Source of the DNA: Cornus controversa
Taxonomy: Eukaryota > Streptophyta > Magnoliopsida > Cornales > Cornaceae
Reading direction: 5' to 3'
Length of the DNA stretch: 64,000 bases
NCBI GenBank assembly: GCA_026545225.1
Contig: CM048852.1
Location: 61,267,146 to 61,331,145 of the forward strand
The position numbers were made by a program, and so were the translations under genes. Positions 33,895-47,827 of the stretch are shown piece after piece. The notes below the pieces were generated by a model. It did no database searches, was not told the origin of the DNA, and was given only the letters and a program-made list of their open reading frames with translations. Positions within the stretch are counted from its first letter, which is position 1. Every line of letters begins with the position of its first letter.

Positions 33895-34341
33895 TTTCTC
33901 CTATTCTCTCTCTCTCTCACACTCAAATAATGGCTTTATTTGTGCTCGGCTGGCTGTTCTTAAGGAAAATGGAGTTCGAGTGTCATCTATTTATAGCCAT
34001 CAGATCCAACACACAGGCGCAGAGAGAGAATCTCAGTATTTTTAGAAAATTATATGTTATACTTTAATGTTTATGTCTTCACATATCATACTTTAGAAGA
34101 TGACAGAAAAATTTATTATTCTCTATCAAGATGAAGAGTGAAAGTGATCATTGACTACATATATGTTCAAATTTGTAAAGATTCTTGAAGAGCGAAACCG
34201 ACTCATGTAAATTACATGTACGTGCTGAAATCGTTCGAGCTAAGGTGAATTTTTATTTTTATTTTTTATTTTTTTAAGGTTAACTAAAGTGATGTTATGA
34301 TAGCACTATGAAACGATATATTCAAGGATGAGCACCACGTG
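33895..34341 (-). promoter_or_regulatory. Promoter of the unit 1 cystatin gene
   Basis: On the - strand: CACGTG G-box at 34336-34341 in GGGCACGTGG, TATAAATA at 33988-33995, then a GA-repeat leader just before the ATG. The G-box sits about 440 bp upstream of the ATG, against about 180 bp in the 4691 gene. A (CTTAT)n run lies just beyond it (about 34379-34400). Confidence 0.65.
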
Positions 34342-34344
34342 CCC

Positions 34345-36236
34345 AATTCCCTTCCATTATTCCATTTTTCATATCTCATCTTATCTTATCTTATCTTATC
34401 TGGACCGATTCTTTTTTACTACATATCCATTAGGGTTTTTTTTTTTTTTTTGGAGCTTGACTGTACCCTAACAAAGACGTTGAACATTGTGACGTGGAGG
34501 TTTTAGGTTCAAAATATGAAAATACATAACTCTACTCTCTCCAAACTCTTCATTGCCGAAAGTTACATGTACTAATTTGTCATTTATCGTCCTAACACTC
34601 ACACTTTAGTCTCTCTTTTACACTATAGATCATAGTGTAAAGTGACTAAAATTTGAAATTAAAATTTTAGGGATGGCTTGATCTTTGTATTACGCCTATT
34701 ATTAAATTAAATTTATAATAATAATAATAAAAAAATTATAAAGAGCATATCCTTATTTTAGACAAGCTGATGAGACAGGTGGTTTGGTGCAAATAATAGA
34801 AAGAAGTAGATTTATATACCTGATCTGATCTACGAATTTGTCATAACCTGCATTCATAGCCGACTCTAAGGCCTCTTGTCACAATTTTTATTTTTTTCTC
34901 GAGAAAAGAAAGAAGAATTCATTAATAAACTATCAAACATCAGAACAATCCTTAGTAACCACCTCAATCCTGGCAAGGATAGGAGGAAAACTGTCCAGAA
35001 TCAATACATAAGACTTGCTAGAAATATACTAAACAATGTGATAGAATTTAAATCATACGACACTCTCAACGTACATGTGATCTTCTATTGACGATCTCAT
35101 AATTCCTTTGTTGTTTATTTCATACATAAATACCAAATCTATGTGTTTACACCCTATCTGCCAATGGCCAATGAGAAGATGACACGTGGAAGGCTGCTAT
35201 GTAAGAACTGTGATCATTTTTAGCCGGTTTGCCTTTATTTTCATTTATTGTTATATAAATACTTTAAATGATTATGTATGTGTTCTAAACGTGAACAATG
35301 TGTTTGAGGACCCTTATATAAGTCCTAGGAAGTTTTAGGAACGTTTGATGAAAATTGAGATTTCGGGTTGGTGGGGCCCGGGATGCGGGTCTCGTGGGCC
35401 AAAAAATCTGAAAATGTCAGAACGACACTAAACTTTGAAAGTAGTTTAAATAAAATATTTTATGAATTATGAAGTCTATTTCGATTCCGTATGAGTTTTC
35501 GAAATTGAAAACGGAGTCTGGTGAGGTACGTTAAGGGATTAGTGACGTTTTTGTAAATTATGAAGACTAGGGCAATAAATAAATGAGAGAATAATTCAAC
35601 ACATTCATTCTCTCATTGTAGCAGCTGTTTGAGAAAATTGAATATCTCTATATTTATCTTCTTCCTTCTCCATTGAAATTGAGTAGCTTGGAGCGTGAAT
35701 TGGACAACGCTGAAGAAGATAGGGTTAATCTACGCGATGAGGGCTCGAGTTTGATTCGTTCGAAGTCAAATTCAAACAACGTTGATTTTGATGAGATTTG
35801 AAAATTTGGAAAATTTTGTCTAGAAGCTCATCTAAACTAAGGTTGGGATACCTAGCTAACCCATGAAACTTGAGATTTGTGTTAGTATATTGGTTGTATA
35901 TGACAACCAATTGGTTACGTTGGTGTAATTAGATATTTTTAAGCATGCTAGATTATACAATTGAATGAATTCTCATTGTGAGGTGATATAATTATGTGTT
36001 TATAAATGCTACTTGTGATTATATGATATATTGAATAAACAATGTGAGAGAATTGTGTATGTTTTATGTGTACATGTGAATGTGACACTTATGTATTTGA
36101 TAAATTGTCTTAAAGAGCATGATTAAATGTAAAACATGTTTTTATCATTGAAATTTAATTGCTTTGACATGGGACGTTGTGGACATAAGCATGAGAATTA
36201 TAAAATTTTCATGCATTGCATATACATTGATATGAG
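34345..36236. other. Repeat-like non-coding DNA, no supported gene
   Basis: Includes a GC-richer stretch (35364-35402, GTGGGGCCCGGGATGCGGG) reminiscent of a retroelement LTR, but I could not define ends. Frames at 34876-35091 and 35725-35910 have no recognised domain. The same region is at 48278-50157 and 62192-64000. Confidence 0.4.
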
Positions 36237-37373
36237 TGACGAATGTATAATAGTGGATGGATGTCGTTGCTTCTCTATATACACTTTGTACAACAATAAA
36301 ACCTGCAAAAAAACTCTACTAAAAATTGTATATTATAAGTAGGGTCGAACCACTCTCAAGTGAGATTCCGAATAAGCTCAAATTCACGCATTAATTTTTG
36401 GAATTAAAATGATTTTTTTAAAAATATTTTTTAATTTTGAATTATAATAAATAAATAAACTATTCTAATAAAATAAATTTAAAGGAAAGGAAATCCACCA
36501 CCACGAATCCACATAAATAAATTTTTTACTATTTTTGTATGATTTTTCCTCCAATAAATAATACACTTCACCAATCCAATTACAACTTGAAAAAATGAAG
36601 AAAAATTTGACATAAAAAGCAAACTTATTGTATATGAGAGTATTTTTTTACTTAATCTGTTACACCTTTACTAGGTAAATAGACGTAGGCATTCTTCGAA
36701 TTGCCATTATTTGGCAAATACGAAGAATCCTCCCTCAAATTTTCTTTTAAAAATAAAAACTCAGAATAAAAGAATACTGTTGGGAGGAGAAAATATATAA
36801 GAATATAAAAGAACTTACTTATATTTAATCATAGTGACTTCATCACTCCATTGAGAGTGTGTTTATAAGAAAAAAAAATGAATATAAGAAAATATTTTCA
36901 ACTACACTTTATTTTTTTCTACAATTTCTAACTCATTTCACCATCCCGTAAGACCCCTATTTATAGAGTTAGAGGGGAATGGTTTAGGTGGGAAAAATTC
37001 AAAATACAAAATTTAAAGACAAAAATTTAAAATACAAAATTTTGAATTTAAATATCTAATATTTGATCTTCATATCTTCAATTTGAATTCTGGCCTGCAG
37101 ATGTGGCCGTGAAAAACATATTTTACAAAGTTTTGAACTTAAGACCTCTTATAGAGTAGATTGCATAGAATACAATCTCTTCCCAATTCTTCTTATGTTC
37201 ATTTTCGGCTATATATATTACTTTCAGCCCTTTTTTTTTGGTTACTTTTCTTCTTATTTGGAAATCAACCCCGATAAAACATAAAATGTAAAGATAAGAA
37301 CATTTAAATGAAATAAAATAGTAATTAAGGATTTATTTTGAGATATAAAATAACAAGTTTTGTGCACTTATCA
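36237..37373 (-). mobile_element. Complete solo LTR with 5-bp target duplication
   Basis: 1137 bp on the - strand, TGATAAGTGC to CGTCA, flanked by ATGAG at 36232-36236 and 37374-37378. It carries a TATAAATAGGGG promoter. There is no internal region, so it arose by LTR-LTR recombination. It spans the unit 1/unit 2 junction. Confidence 0.9.
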
Positions 37374-37545
37374 ATGAGGGTGTACGTGGAGAAAGAGGGG
37401 AACACCGGATGACATGTCGAAGGTTGCTACAAGCTCTTTGCATGGGAGATTAATTATTATTCTAGCGACTGACGTTAGATATTTAAAATTTGGCCAAACA
37501 ATTACGGGTGACAATTCGTGTAATCGTGTCGTGTATGTGTTGTGT

Positions 37546-37893
37546 ACGTGTTGATATGATTATTATTAGTGTTAAGAAATCTTAACACGAACGCAACAAA
37601 ATTATTATTTGTGTCCGGAAACCCTGACACGAACCTGACAGAATTATTACATGAGTAATACGACACGACACGAATATGACACGTTTAGCTAATCGAGTAA
37701 TTTATAACACGAAAAAGACACGGTTATCTGACATGTCATTTGTGTCATTTTGACGCGGATATGACACGTTTATCTGACACGATTAGCAAAATGGATAATC
37801 GGATTGTAAATGAGTTCACAGGTCAAACATGAATATGACACAATTAGTTAGCAGGTTTTCCAAGTTGACACGGTTACGACACGGACACGATTA
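37546..37893. repeat. GACACG-rich block, unit 2
   Basis: As at 23626, with about ten substitutions and a 2-bp deletion relative to unit 1. Confidence 0.6.
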
Positions 37894-37965
37894 GCAGGCC
37901 GTTTTTGAGAGTTTGTTTCTAAACTCAACATTGTTTCATATAATTCGCTTTGAGTTTGAGGGGGA

Positions 37966-37971
37966 TGTTAG

Positions 37972-38020
<49 letters not shown>

Positions 38021-38164
38021 CTTAAACCAAATAGATTTTTTTTCTCCTAAGTTTACTTTGCCTCCAAGATATATGTCTATAAATAGACTTGTGTATATTA
38101 TATCATTAGGTTTTTCAATTGAGAGGAAAATCTCTATCTCTATCTTTCTCTCATAATTTTATCA
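37966..38164 (+). mobile_element. Short copia-type 3' LTR, unit 2
   Basis: Same LTR as at 24048, lengthened by the microsatellite (AT)19 at 37975-38012. Confidence 0.65.
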
Positions 38165-39048
38165 CGTACGAAATATTAACAACCCTTAATTAGCTACTAA
38201 TTAAGTTACTAAATAAATGGCAAAAATCGTAGCTATCGTTATCTTTAATCCAAAATTGACATTGAAGTTCAAGGATACCAGACAATAATCTTCTCTAGTT
38301 GTGCACATATGTGAAAAATAATCCAACATAGAACATATTGAAAGAAAAATGTAGAAGTATCCATAAACACCACTACAACTTAAACATATAATGTGGTACA
38401 ACCATGAAAACTGCTACTAAATGCTTGCTTAATTAAGCGACTTCCTAAAATTTGGCATTCAAGTAATCAATCTATAGGCGGCCTAAGTTTGTGCAACTAA
38501 CTTTGTGATAAGTCAGTTTAGGAAACAAGTCTTCTGGAATTGCACTTGTATTCAATGGACTTCTTACAAAAGCCAGTTTACTTCTTATATTTCCAAATAC
38601 CAACGATTTGAAGCCTTGAAAAAGCCCTTTCAGAGTCTTCCAAAAGCTCTTACATAAATAGAAAAGATATTAAAGGCAAGAGAAAATTTAGAAAAATAAA
38701 GAGTGGAAAGGAAAAGATAAGACGCGAGTACTCACACCAAGTAATCGTTGGATGGAGAATGGTAAAATAGAAGTGATTGAAGTTGGAAAACTTGATAAGT
38801 ATAGCAAAAATATAAATAAGGTTTTGGGCCTCTTTGTACTTGCATGATATATCACAACTTGATTCACAAGCTTCGTTTAGAAAGATGGGACAACTACTAA
38901 TACTATACTATAATGGATGCTACGTATTTCGAATGTGGGCTGGGGTTGTTGAAGTCGTGCCCAGTGAGAGTCCAAGAAAGAGTTTAAGAATGCTGAAGTG
39001 CATGCACTTTGAGCATTGACCTCTTTTTGTTTGTCAAATAGAAGTAAT

Positions 39049-39273
39049 CACTACAAGAAAAATGAGTTTTAACAACCTGTAATTGACGACATGCATAAAA
39101 AGTAAGTCGTGTTAAAGTAATTCTTAAGGTTCATGTTTTAGACACCTTTTTAAATATTAAAAATAGGGTTATTTTAAGGACTTGCAATTAATTGCTGAAT
39201 CAATTTTCATTTAACGACTTACATTTTTTCTTACAACGACGTGTTTGGTATGTCGTCAATATAGGTCCAAAAT
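39049..39273 (+). mobile_element. CACTA-like 5' terminus, unit 2
   Basis: Copy of 25116-25340; no difference noticed. Confidence 0.5.
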
Positions 39274-40914
39274 TTCACCAATTCCCTCCAAATTCAATTC
39301 CCGCGCACTACCTATTCAGGCACATATTTTTCTTTGATCACTTCCTATTCCCATTTGGCACGTCTTTTCCTTTGATTACTTCCTATTCCCACTGTAAACC
39401 CTAGTTTGCAACGATTATGGGTAAAGCAATTCGACACTTTGATCCTTTCATCTTTCCATTGTAAACCCTAGGTTTCAACAATTCTTGGTAGAGTATTTCG
39501 ACTCATGAACTGTGATTTCGTCTCTAATTTATGCCGTCAAGGAACTCCATCAGGCAAAAGAGAGGTCTTCGACAAACCTGTAACAACCAAGTGTGTGTTT
39601 ATGTGGGGAATTTGGGTTTTCTCACCGAATCGATAAAGAACCCCTTCGTAATCAGTTTCCCACCGGACAGACATAATAGTTATCATAAAAAAAGGACGAA
39701 TAGAAGAGGGTTTCGTGACTGGTATGGCACCTTCTTCTTCTCCTTCTTCTATTTTTATTTTTATTAAAAAAATTCTATTGGAGAATTTGGGGGTCGGACA
39801 CACTTTGATTTATCAATGGTTGATTTAGAATCCATTTTGATTTAATAAAATACCCCCTTCTTTGGTTTTAGCAAATAATTTGCCCTTTTTGTGTGAATTC
39901 TAATTGAGTTCAACCCAAGTTTACTTCTTGTTTCTTTTTCTCTTATGTTGTGATGCATCATTTCCTCTGTTCATGGAGTGTTGTTTTGTTATTTAGTTGT
40001 TGGTTCTGGTTTTCTGCTTTGTAGTTTAGCTACTGGTTTTGGCCTTTTGTTTTATTAATTGTTTAGCTGTTGGTTCTTGTTTTCTATATATGGTTTGGCT
40101 TATCTTATTGATTGGTGCTGTAGTTTATGTACCAGTTATGTATTTGTCTTATTTTCTGTATTTGTCACTCTTTTTGGTGCTCAAATTTGTATATATTGTT
40201 TTATGGTGATATTCAAGAGAATGTGACAAATGGAAACTTATTTTGGTGGTCAAATTTGTATACTTTATTTTATGGTTGAGTTTTTTTAAACATTAAATTG
40301 GTTACAATTTGTTGGGTTATGAAGTGACATTAAGGTGGGTTGTTTTGGAAAGGAATTACAAACTATTGGATGGTTGAAGATTCAAGATCACAAAGTTCAT
40401 TGATGGCCATCTGATAATCATTTTTATCACTTTCACTAATATGATTTTTTCATTTGATTTACATCATTATGACTAATCTTATTTTGACCATGTCAAATTA
40501 GAATAATCAGTTGCTCAAACTGTTTGCAAAGTGAGTTAGGAGTTGCGTTGGCAATATATATTCAACATTGTTATGTTTGGCTACAGAGAAAACTAAAATG
40601 GGAGATTGAAACTTCTCGTTTATTCACTTTCCCATCAACCAAACACACAGAATGTAGTGATGAAAACAGGATATATATGCCTAGAAATAAAGCAGAAGTG
40701 CAAGTGCTATGTGATGAATGTCATGAAAAAAAGAGGAAGACAAAACATATATCTATATATATAGAACAAACAAAGATTTCATTATTACTCCAAACGAGTG
40801 TTACATATTTCTTTTCCATTGCATACACGTATATATAATATCAAAAAAGGACAGAATTGGATTGGATTACACCAACTTTGAACTCCAGAGGATTAAATTA
40901 ACTTTTTTTTTCTT

Positions 40915-41376
40915 TTAAGCAACAGAGGGTGCATGGATGTAGGAAATTGCATGCTCTAGCAAAGAAGCCATGATTGATGGCCTTGAGAAGGTCTCTCCCT
41001 CCAGAACACTACTGTCTTCGAGCTTGAAATCAAGCGACTCATCGTAGTAGATGTCCCACCATTTTGCTACTAACATCTTGATGTCCTTTCTGTCCATGAT
41101 AGCTTCTTTGCCATTGTACCTCCATGACTTTGATCCCTATTTTTCATAAATAAAATTGCAGAGAAGATTAAGAAAATCGGACTCAATACGAAGTTGTGGA
41201 TTAGATAAATCAATATATATATAAGAAGAAAATGCTTACAGTAGCACAATAGTGAACCACTTTAACTTTTTCGAGCTCCAAATTTTCTAGGTGGTGCCAT
41301 AACATGGCCAGGACAAAAGGTTGTACAGCAAAGGGATGGGTTTGTACATGTTTTGGAAGAATATGTTCAAGAAGTC
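40915..41376 (-). pseudogene. Galactinol synthase pseudogene, unit 2
   Basis: Same two exons (40915-41136, 41240-41376) and same frameshift. The conserved KPWRY reads KSWRY here (CCA to TCA, base 41127), shared with unit 3 but not unit 1. Confidence 0.88.
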
Positions 41377-44372
41377 CTAAATTGTATACAAGGAAAACAA
41401 AAACTTTAGAAATGTGATAAGATCTCTTCACTGGAATATGATAAGCAAATTTTTAATGTATTTATTTGTAATAGTTCTATATAGATGATGATGATGATAA
41501 TGATGGTGATGGAAAAATGTTGATGGTATATAGTGATCGCAAACCTTATTTTAATCATTAAACTAATCATTTTCATCATTAATATCCTCAATAACCTCAT
41601 TACCATCATCATAATGTCACAAGTTAAAAAATCCCAATATTGCTGTTAAAAATCATTTTGTTGTCTCATCTGTTTTGAAAGTTCTCTGACCAGCCTCTTA
41701 TGATTTAGACAAATGTGTTTTGTTGTGTATGGGCTTAATCTTCTAAATAGAAGCTGAGATATGGACTGCTCTAAATTTTCATACCCTAAAACCTCTTATG
41801 TATGCTTTATTGTGCTGTTGTCAGTTATATGAACCTTTGTTCTCACTAGTTTTGATCTACTGATCATTAAATTGACTTAATCTGATTAACTTATGATTAT
41901 GTGTCTCATTTGAGTTGAGATTGCCTAAAAATGTATAGCTAAAATATGTTCATCACTTGAGACAAACTATTCACTGTTGTCATTTGTTCTATTACTTTTA
42001 AATGTCTCAAAAAGGAGCAAAAATATTTTTAATTGATTTCTGAGGTGTCATTTGAGTTTAGGCGAGTGTATTTGACTGTTTTAATAATGTTTATGAAGTA
42101 CTAAAGTTGTGTTTGCCTCTGCATTAACATCTAAATTTCTGAAGCTCTTTTTCTTTTTTAAAAAAAAAGGGAAAAGAAAAAAAAATACATTGTCACAAAG
42201 CATATTATGTGCTTGCTTCTACTGTTTGGTGCTTGTAAAGTTATTTATGATTATGAGTATGTTAAAATTCATAACCTAAGCTTGCTCTGCTTTTACAATC
42301 TCAAAATTATCTTTGTTTCACATTTTTAGCACCTAATAGCTTGCTAATACACTGATTATAACTAAACCTGCCCAAGAAATTGTTTGCATTGATTAGAAAA
42401 ATATCTTTAGGTGCCTTTCATTATGTAATAAGTATGGTGTGTCATGATAATCAAGGTTTGGGTGTATTGAGGACCTGTTATTAGCTGTTTTTAAGGTTGA
42501 ATATCAGAAAGCATATTTATGCACTTAACTTGCTCCTAAAGGTTTTTGAAGAAACTGAGAAGCTGATAATTGTTTTGGGCTTTATCTGAAACCGTGTAGC
42601 TAAACATACATGCATAATTTCATAGTTTAAGTTTGATTGCAATCATTACTTTTCTATAGTAAGTTCTGGTTCAAAACAAGTCTACACTGTCAGATTGCTT
42701 CTCCATCATTTTGCTTAGTTGAATCTGTCTAAAACACGTGTTGATTATATTTACTGCTGTAGCATCTTTTGAATGGTATTTATTCTCTGATTGTTGATGT
42801 CTTTGAGTCTTATGAATTGAAATAAGATGCATCAAATAATTAACAAGTTCTGAAGTTTGAAAAAACTTTGGCTCCTTTTATTATAGGAGTTATTTTTTCT
42901 TTTTCTTCAATGTAACATCAACTTTATTTAATTTCAAACACGAGTGATTGTTTTTTTTTAGGCAAGTTTTCGAATGCTTTATTTTCTAAAGCTAGCTTGT
43001 AAGGCATTTTGTGGTTTGAACTTGATAATGGTTTTCTTCCAAGGAATTGGACCTCAACTTGCAAGTCCTCATTGGCTGGGAGAACCTTCTCGACTTCAAG
43101 GTATTTCTCTTTTATATTTAGAAATTCAAGTTGAATTTCCCGTTCTCCCTTTTCCTTGCTTTTGATATGTTAACTTTCAACAATTGGTTCCATTTATTGT
43201 CTTTACATGAGTTGATTTTTATTATGTGATTATGATCCACCTAATTCCAAGCATGAACAAAGAGTAATAATAGTAATGCCTTAGCCACGATAACAATGGA
43301 AAAAGTTTGAAAAAAGAGTGACTGATTATAGTTTTTCTAAATATTGTGTTATGTTAACATTTGATTCAATGAACTAAGTTTTGCTTACATGTATTCAAAT
43401 TATGGGGCTTTGGATATATGAACTTTGAACAATTAGTTTGATCGATCACTTGGTCCATTTATCACCATTACATGAATTGATTTTCATTTGAATTTTTTTT
43501 CTTAAGTTGAAAAAATATTTAAACCTTTAGAATTGAAAAAAAAAAAGAAGCAAAACTATATATTGTTCATTTTCTCTATCTGTCAAGTCTCATTCCTGTT
43601 CTCTATCTGTCAAGTTAATAGTTATGTCCTCCCATGGGGCTACTTTGTATTTGTTGGATATGGGGTTTCACATAGTTTTATTTTTTATCCGTGTGGTATG
43701 CCCCAAGTAAGGATGTATGGCATTTTGCTAAACTTTTGGGGAAATATAACATCATTGCTTACCTATAAAAAATTTAAAAATCTCCTCAATATTAAGTGGT
43801 AGATGATCTATAAAGAGAGTTCACTTTAGATTATATGGTTGACTGTGAACCATTCTCTTAGTTAGTTACTAGGATTTTCCTAGACTAATGCATGAGTATC
43901 CAGGTTGATAAGATTAGGCAATACTTGATCCACAGTTGAGAATTTGAATCCCATTCAGGCCACGTACCCTCAACCAATTTTTCTGTATAATTGTCAGGTG
44001 TGACGAAAAATAAATAAATAAAATCTATATTGTTTGCAAATACTTACTCAGATTTTACGAGATTTGAAAATTATTGCAGTTTACTCAACTACCATATTCT
44101 ATTTATAAAATCTAATTTAAGGTGTATTTTATATTGAAGTTGATTTTTTATGTGGTGGAATACATTATTACAAACTCAGCTCCTGATGCTTTCGCTGAAG
44201 TGGGATTTTCCTCCTAGGCTCCTAGCTATCTCAATGTTACATTTTAGAAGAATTCTTCTCCTTGAGTTCCATTGGCTCTATAAACTAGAAAGTTTGTTGT
44301 CATCTCTTGAAATCTCACAGGCCATCGAATCTTATAACGTCAAGTGTTATGAGTAGATTTTTTTCTTCTTTT

Positions 44373-45283
44373 CTAGATTACATAGTACCCAATCCCTCCC
44401 AAAACAAGAAAAAGAATTAATCCATCAACCACTACTACCACAATTAACACCCATTTTCTGATACCAAAACTCTTCCCATTACCCACACCAGTTCCCTTTG
44501 GAACTTTAACCATATAATTCGATTCGAATCCCCTGTCAACTTGTTTAACTCCTCTAACCATATCATATAGAAAGCATTTTGCAAGTCTGTATCATCTTTG
44601 CCAGAGAAATATAGTGTAACAACACATTTATAGACATCCATACACAAACTTGCACATTCTTCTTTGCTAACATTTACCTTATTATGAGTGCTCTTCAATA
44701 CACATCTAACACCTTGTAACTCAACCAATTCCACTTGATTTTCAGTTAAAACTAGATTCCCCATACTTAATAAGTGTAGCCTTTGTAGCAATGAAAAATC
44801 ACATCTTAGAATATTCGAGGCCTCATGTTGACAAATTATAGAACAAGGTTCAAGTACTAGTTACACTTCAAATTACCTCCACACCTTGTCCAGAAGTACC
44901 TGTTTTCCATCCAAACCGTTCTTTCTGACCACCTTTGATCGTAAATCTCCATCCTGAGTTAGCTTTAGCACACATTTCATGTAGAATGGTGATAAATGGT
45001 CAGAACTCCACACTTTTACATCTCTAAGAAAAACATCCAGGGAACATGAGTATTTCTAGTTCAAAGCTTCGACACACAAAGCGGCTTTAAAGTTGGGTAC
45101 CATTTGATTAGTCTCCATTAGAAAAGCCCTCCTTATGAAGCTCATGCTATATTCCACCAGAACTAGAAGAGTGACTCGGTAATGGATATGAATGTCAGAG
45201 TCATAATGGCCAGGAATGAACAAATGAATGAGAAAAAAAGAAAGAAAGAGAGTTTCATTAGTAAATTGGAATCTATATTTCAT
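44373..45283 (-). pseudogene. Lectin/PAN-domain pseudogene, unit 2
   Basis: Same breaks as unit 1. One private change near 44979 (TTTCATGTAG for TTTCGTGTAG). Confidence 0.6.
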
Positions 45284-45910
45284 ATTTTGTACTTATTTCT
45301 GGTTAGTTTCTTGGCAAGTGAGTATGACCTTTGTAGGGTTTTCAAATGAGAATTAGTGGAAGGGAGTGAAGGAAAAGGTGTATGTTAGTTAATGTATTGA
45401 GATTAATATTGTTTGTGGTATCTCCATTATAAATGCATTTTACTTTGGGCTTGGATATTTTAAATTGACTCTGAATTTCTTATATATGAATCAGTCGAGA
45501 ACAATAAAAATATCTACCTCTTAATTGTTTTGTCATAATTTATTTACTAGAGTGGTTAACTTATAATTTTCTTATTTGTTTTCATTATTCATAGTTTGGT
45601 AATGCAAGGGCTTTGACTCATGTCAATTTTTTTTTCTTTGTTTTATTTGTTGTTCTTTTTGTTAAAAAATGAAAAAAAAAAAAAAAAAGAACGCCACACA
45701 CTCTCTCATTTTTTTCTTTTTATTTTTATTGTTTGTTTTGTATGTGCATCTTTAAATTAGCATTTGTGATTGTGAATTTTAATTCATTATTTTTGCAGTA
45801 ATTTATTTTTTGTTGTTTAAAAATATTTATAAAAGTAGAGCTAAATCTTTATAACTGTAGCGAGCACCTTCCAATTTCGCAATGTCTAGGAAAGTTCTGA
45901 CTAAGAAGTG

Positions 45911-46223
45911 TATTGGTTATTGGAGGAAATATTATATAAGAATAATTGAAAATTTATTTTTATTGATCCGTGGTGGTGAATTCCCTTACCTTTAGATTTA
46001 TTTTATTAGTGTTAGTTTTATTTATTTTATTGTTCAACAAAAATAAAAAAAATATGTTCAAAATTTTTTTTTTCATCCCAAAAATTTAGGTTTTGAATTT
46101 GAGGCTCATGTCTGATTCTCACTTGAGAGTTGTTCAACTCTGCTTATTAGTATACTAGTTTTCGTGACGTTTTTGCAGGTTTAATTTTTATACGAAATGT
46201 AGAGATTAGACCAACAATCGTCA
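45911..46223 (+). mobile_element. LTR-family fragment, unit 2
   Basis: Copy of 31978-32290. Confidence 0.75.
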
Positions 46224-46363
46224 CAGTCCTAAAACATTTTCTTGATCTTTAAACAATTGACTAGAAAAGAGAGATTTTCTACATTATGTTTTTTTTTGGG
46301 TAAGATACTGTGTATGAGCGTATATAGCATATATCATTGAATCTAGACAATATAACATATTTA

Positions 46364-46779
46364 GGCCTTGATTGGAGGGGCTTCTTGGTTCTAAAATTCC
46401 TTCAATTTGAAAGGATATTTGAAGAATATCTTCAATAAATGGAATTTAAAAGAAAAAAAAATTGTTTGGTGGATGCATTTTTTGAAATTCCTTCCACAAT
46501 TAACACATTTTAACGTAATACATTTATCCTTAATAATGACTATTAATAGGCAAGTTTCACGAAATAAAAGATGCGAAATTGTTTATAAAATTTGTTATTT
46601 AAAATAATTCTGGTTTCTTCCAGATGAAAGTTTTTCTGCCTTTTCTTGAACGGTCTTTTTAGATTTTGACTTTCATTAGAAATCCATTTTCCTTATTTCA
46701 CTAAACACTAACACTTTTTGGAAAGGATTTGACTTGGAAGCTCGTTTCAATCTCTGAGCAAGCTCTCCAAAATGAGCAC
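46364..46779. mobile_element. Harbinger-like MITE, unit 2
   Basis: Copy of 32431-32846. Confidence 0.7.
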
Positions 46780-47386
46780 TTATATTGTTTTATTTGTAAA
46801 CAAGAGAAAATCCATTATGGGTTTCCTAACTGGCCGGGTTGGGCTTAGTCATGGGTGCCTGGTTGAGGTCTAAATCCAAAGTCCAACATCTCTCACCCGC
46901 AAATAGGGTGCACGATACCGTTATATCTCTTTCTCAAACTAATGAATACAAACTAATGAAACGCGTGATCGATAGAAAGATCACCTGCATGTCGGAGTTC
47001 TAAAACGCACCGATAGAAAGATGACGGAGCATTTCAGAATCTTTGTTAGAGGCGTAAACAAACCCGAGGAATGGCCGGGTTAAAGTTGCACTACAACTTG
47101 TCGCAATCAGATAATAAAGGCAATGCATGTGGATGATGCAGTACTACTAAAACAACCATGCGAGAACAAGGTAAAGCCAAACAAACGGCGCGAAACATAT
47201 ACATAACAACATACAAGCCCATTTTATTTTATTATATAGTAGCATATAACAAGAGGTCTTTTTTATTTAATATTACATATATTTGGTTTTAGATTGGCTG
47301 ATGACATTAAGAACACACGTAGATATGATCTTAATGAGACCTTTCATCATTGCACCAACCTCCCACATATATAGATGAGCCATAAT

Positions 47387-47827
47387 TTAAATTTCTTGGA
47401 AGCGAAGGAGGAACCTCACATTCTTACCAGGCTTGTCCACAACAGCTGCCTCGTAATTTTTGATTTGTTCATGGTCGTTTTTGTCTTTGGCATCGACGGC
47501 AAGCCAATAAAGTATCCCGGAAAAGACACGTCCTTTCCAGCCACCATTAATGCAAACGAATTCTAAGTTGGTTTTGGCACGTTTGTTGTGTTCGGCGACA
47601 GCCCACTTTCCGATCTCAACGGCTTTGGCGTCAGTTGGTTCAATTACTTCAGTGCTGGAAATAGCAACTGACTGGCCTCCCACTTGGACGGACAGAGGCT
47701 TTCCGTCACATCCCATTTGAAACGACAGCACATTTTTCATCCCATCAAATCCCATGTTAAGCGGCAGTAGATGCTGATCATCTTGCATCAGACTGCGAAA
47801 GTCGGCAGGGGCTAGTACTGCTGTCAT
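47387..47827 (-). CDS. Cystatin-family protein, unit 2 copy
   Basis: As the unit 1 copy, with two replacements: Ser40 to Cys in the conserved MGSDGKP segment and Ala86 to Thr at the end of helix alpha-1. The paralogue at 4691 also has Ser at the first site, so Cys is the derived state. Several silent differences accompany them. Poly(A) signal at 47262-47267. Confidence 0.82.
   Translation of the reverse strand: MTAVLAPADFRSLMQDDQHLLPLNMGFDGMKNVLSFQMGCDGKPLSVQVGGQSVAISSTEVIEPTDAKAVEIGKWAVAEHNKRAKTNLEFVCINGGWKGRVFSGILYWLAVDAKDKNDHEQIKNYEAAVVDKPGKNVRFLLRFQEI

Larger units (their letters stand above)
22968..36887. repeat. 13.9-kb tandem unit 1
   Basis: First of three head-to-tail copies. Its left edge lies in a truncated minus-strand LTR. 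The first about 0.9 kb differs from units 2 and 3 by 2-5%; the rest differs by a handful of bases. Offset to unit 2 is 13933 bp over most of its length. It contains one open cystatin gene and two pseudogenes. Confidence 0.95.

Noticed and set aside
35364..35402. GC-rich spike suggestive of a gene or LTR core
   Set aside because: No coding frame and no definable LTR ends; left as unclassified repeat-like DNA.
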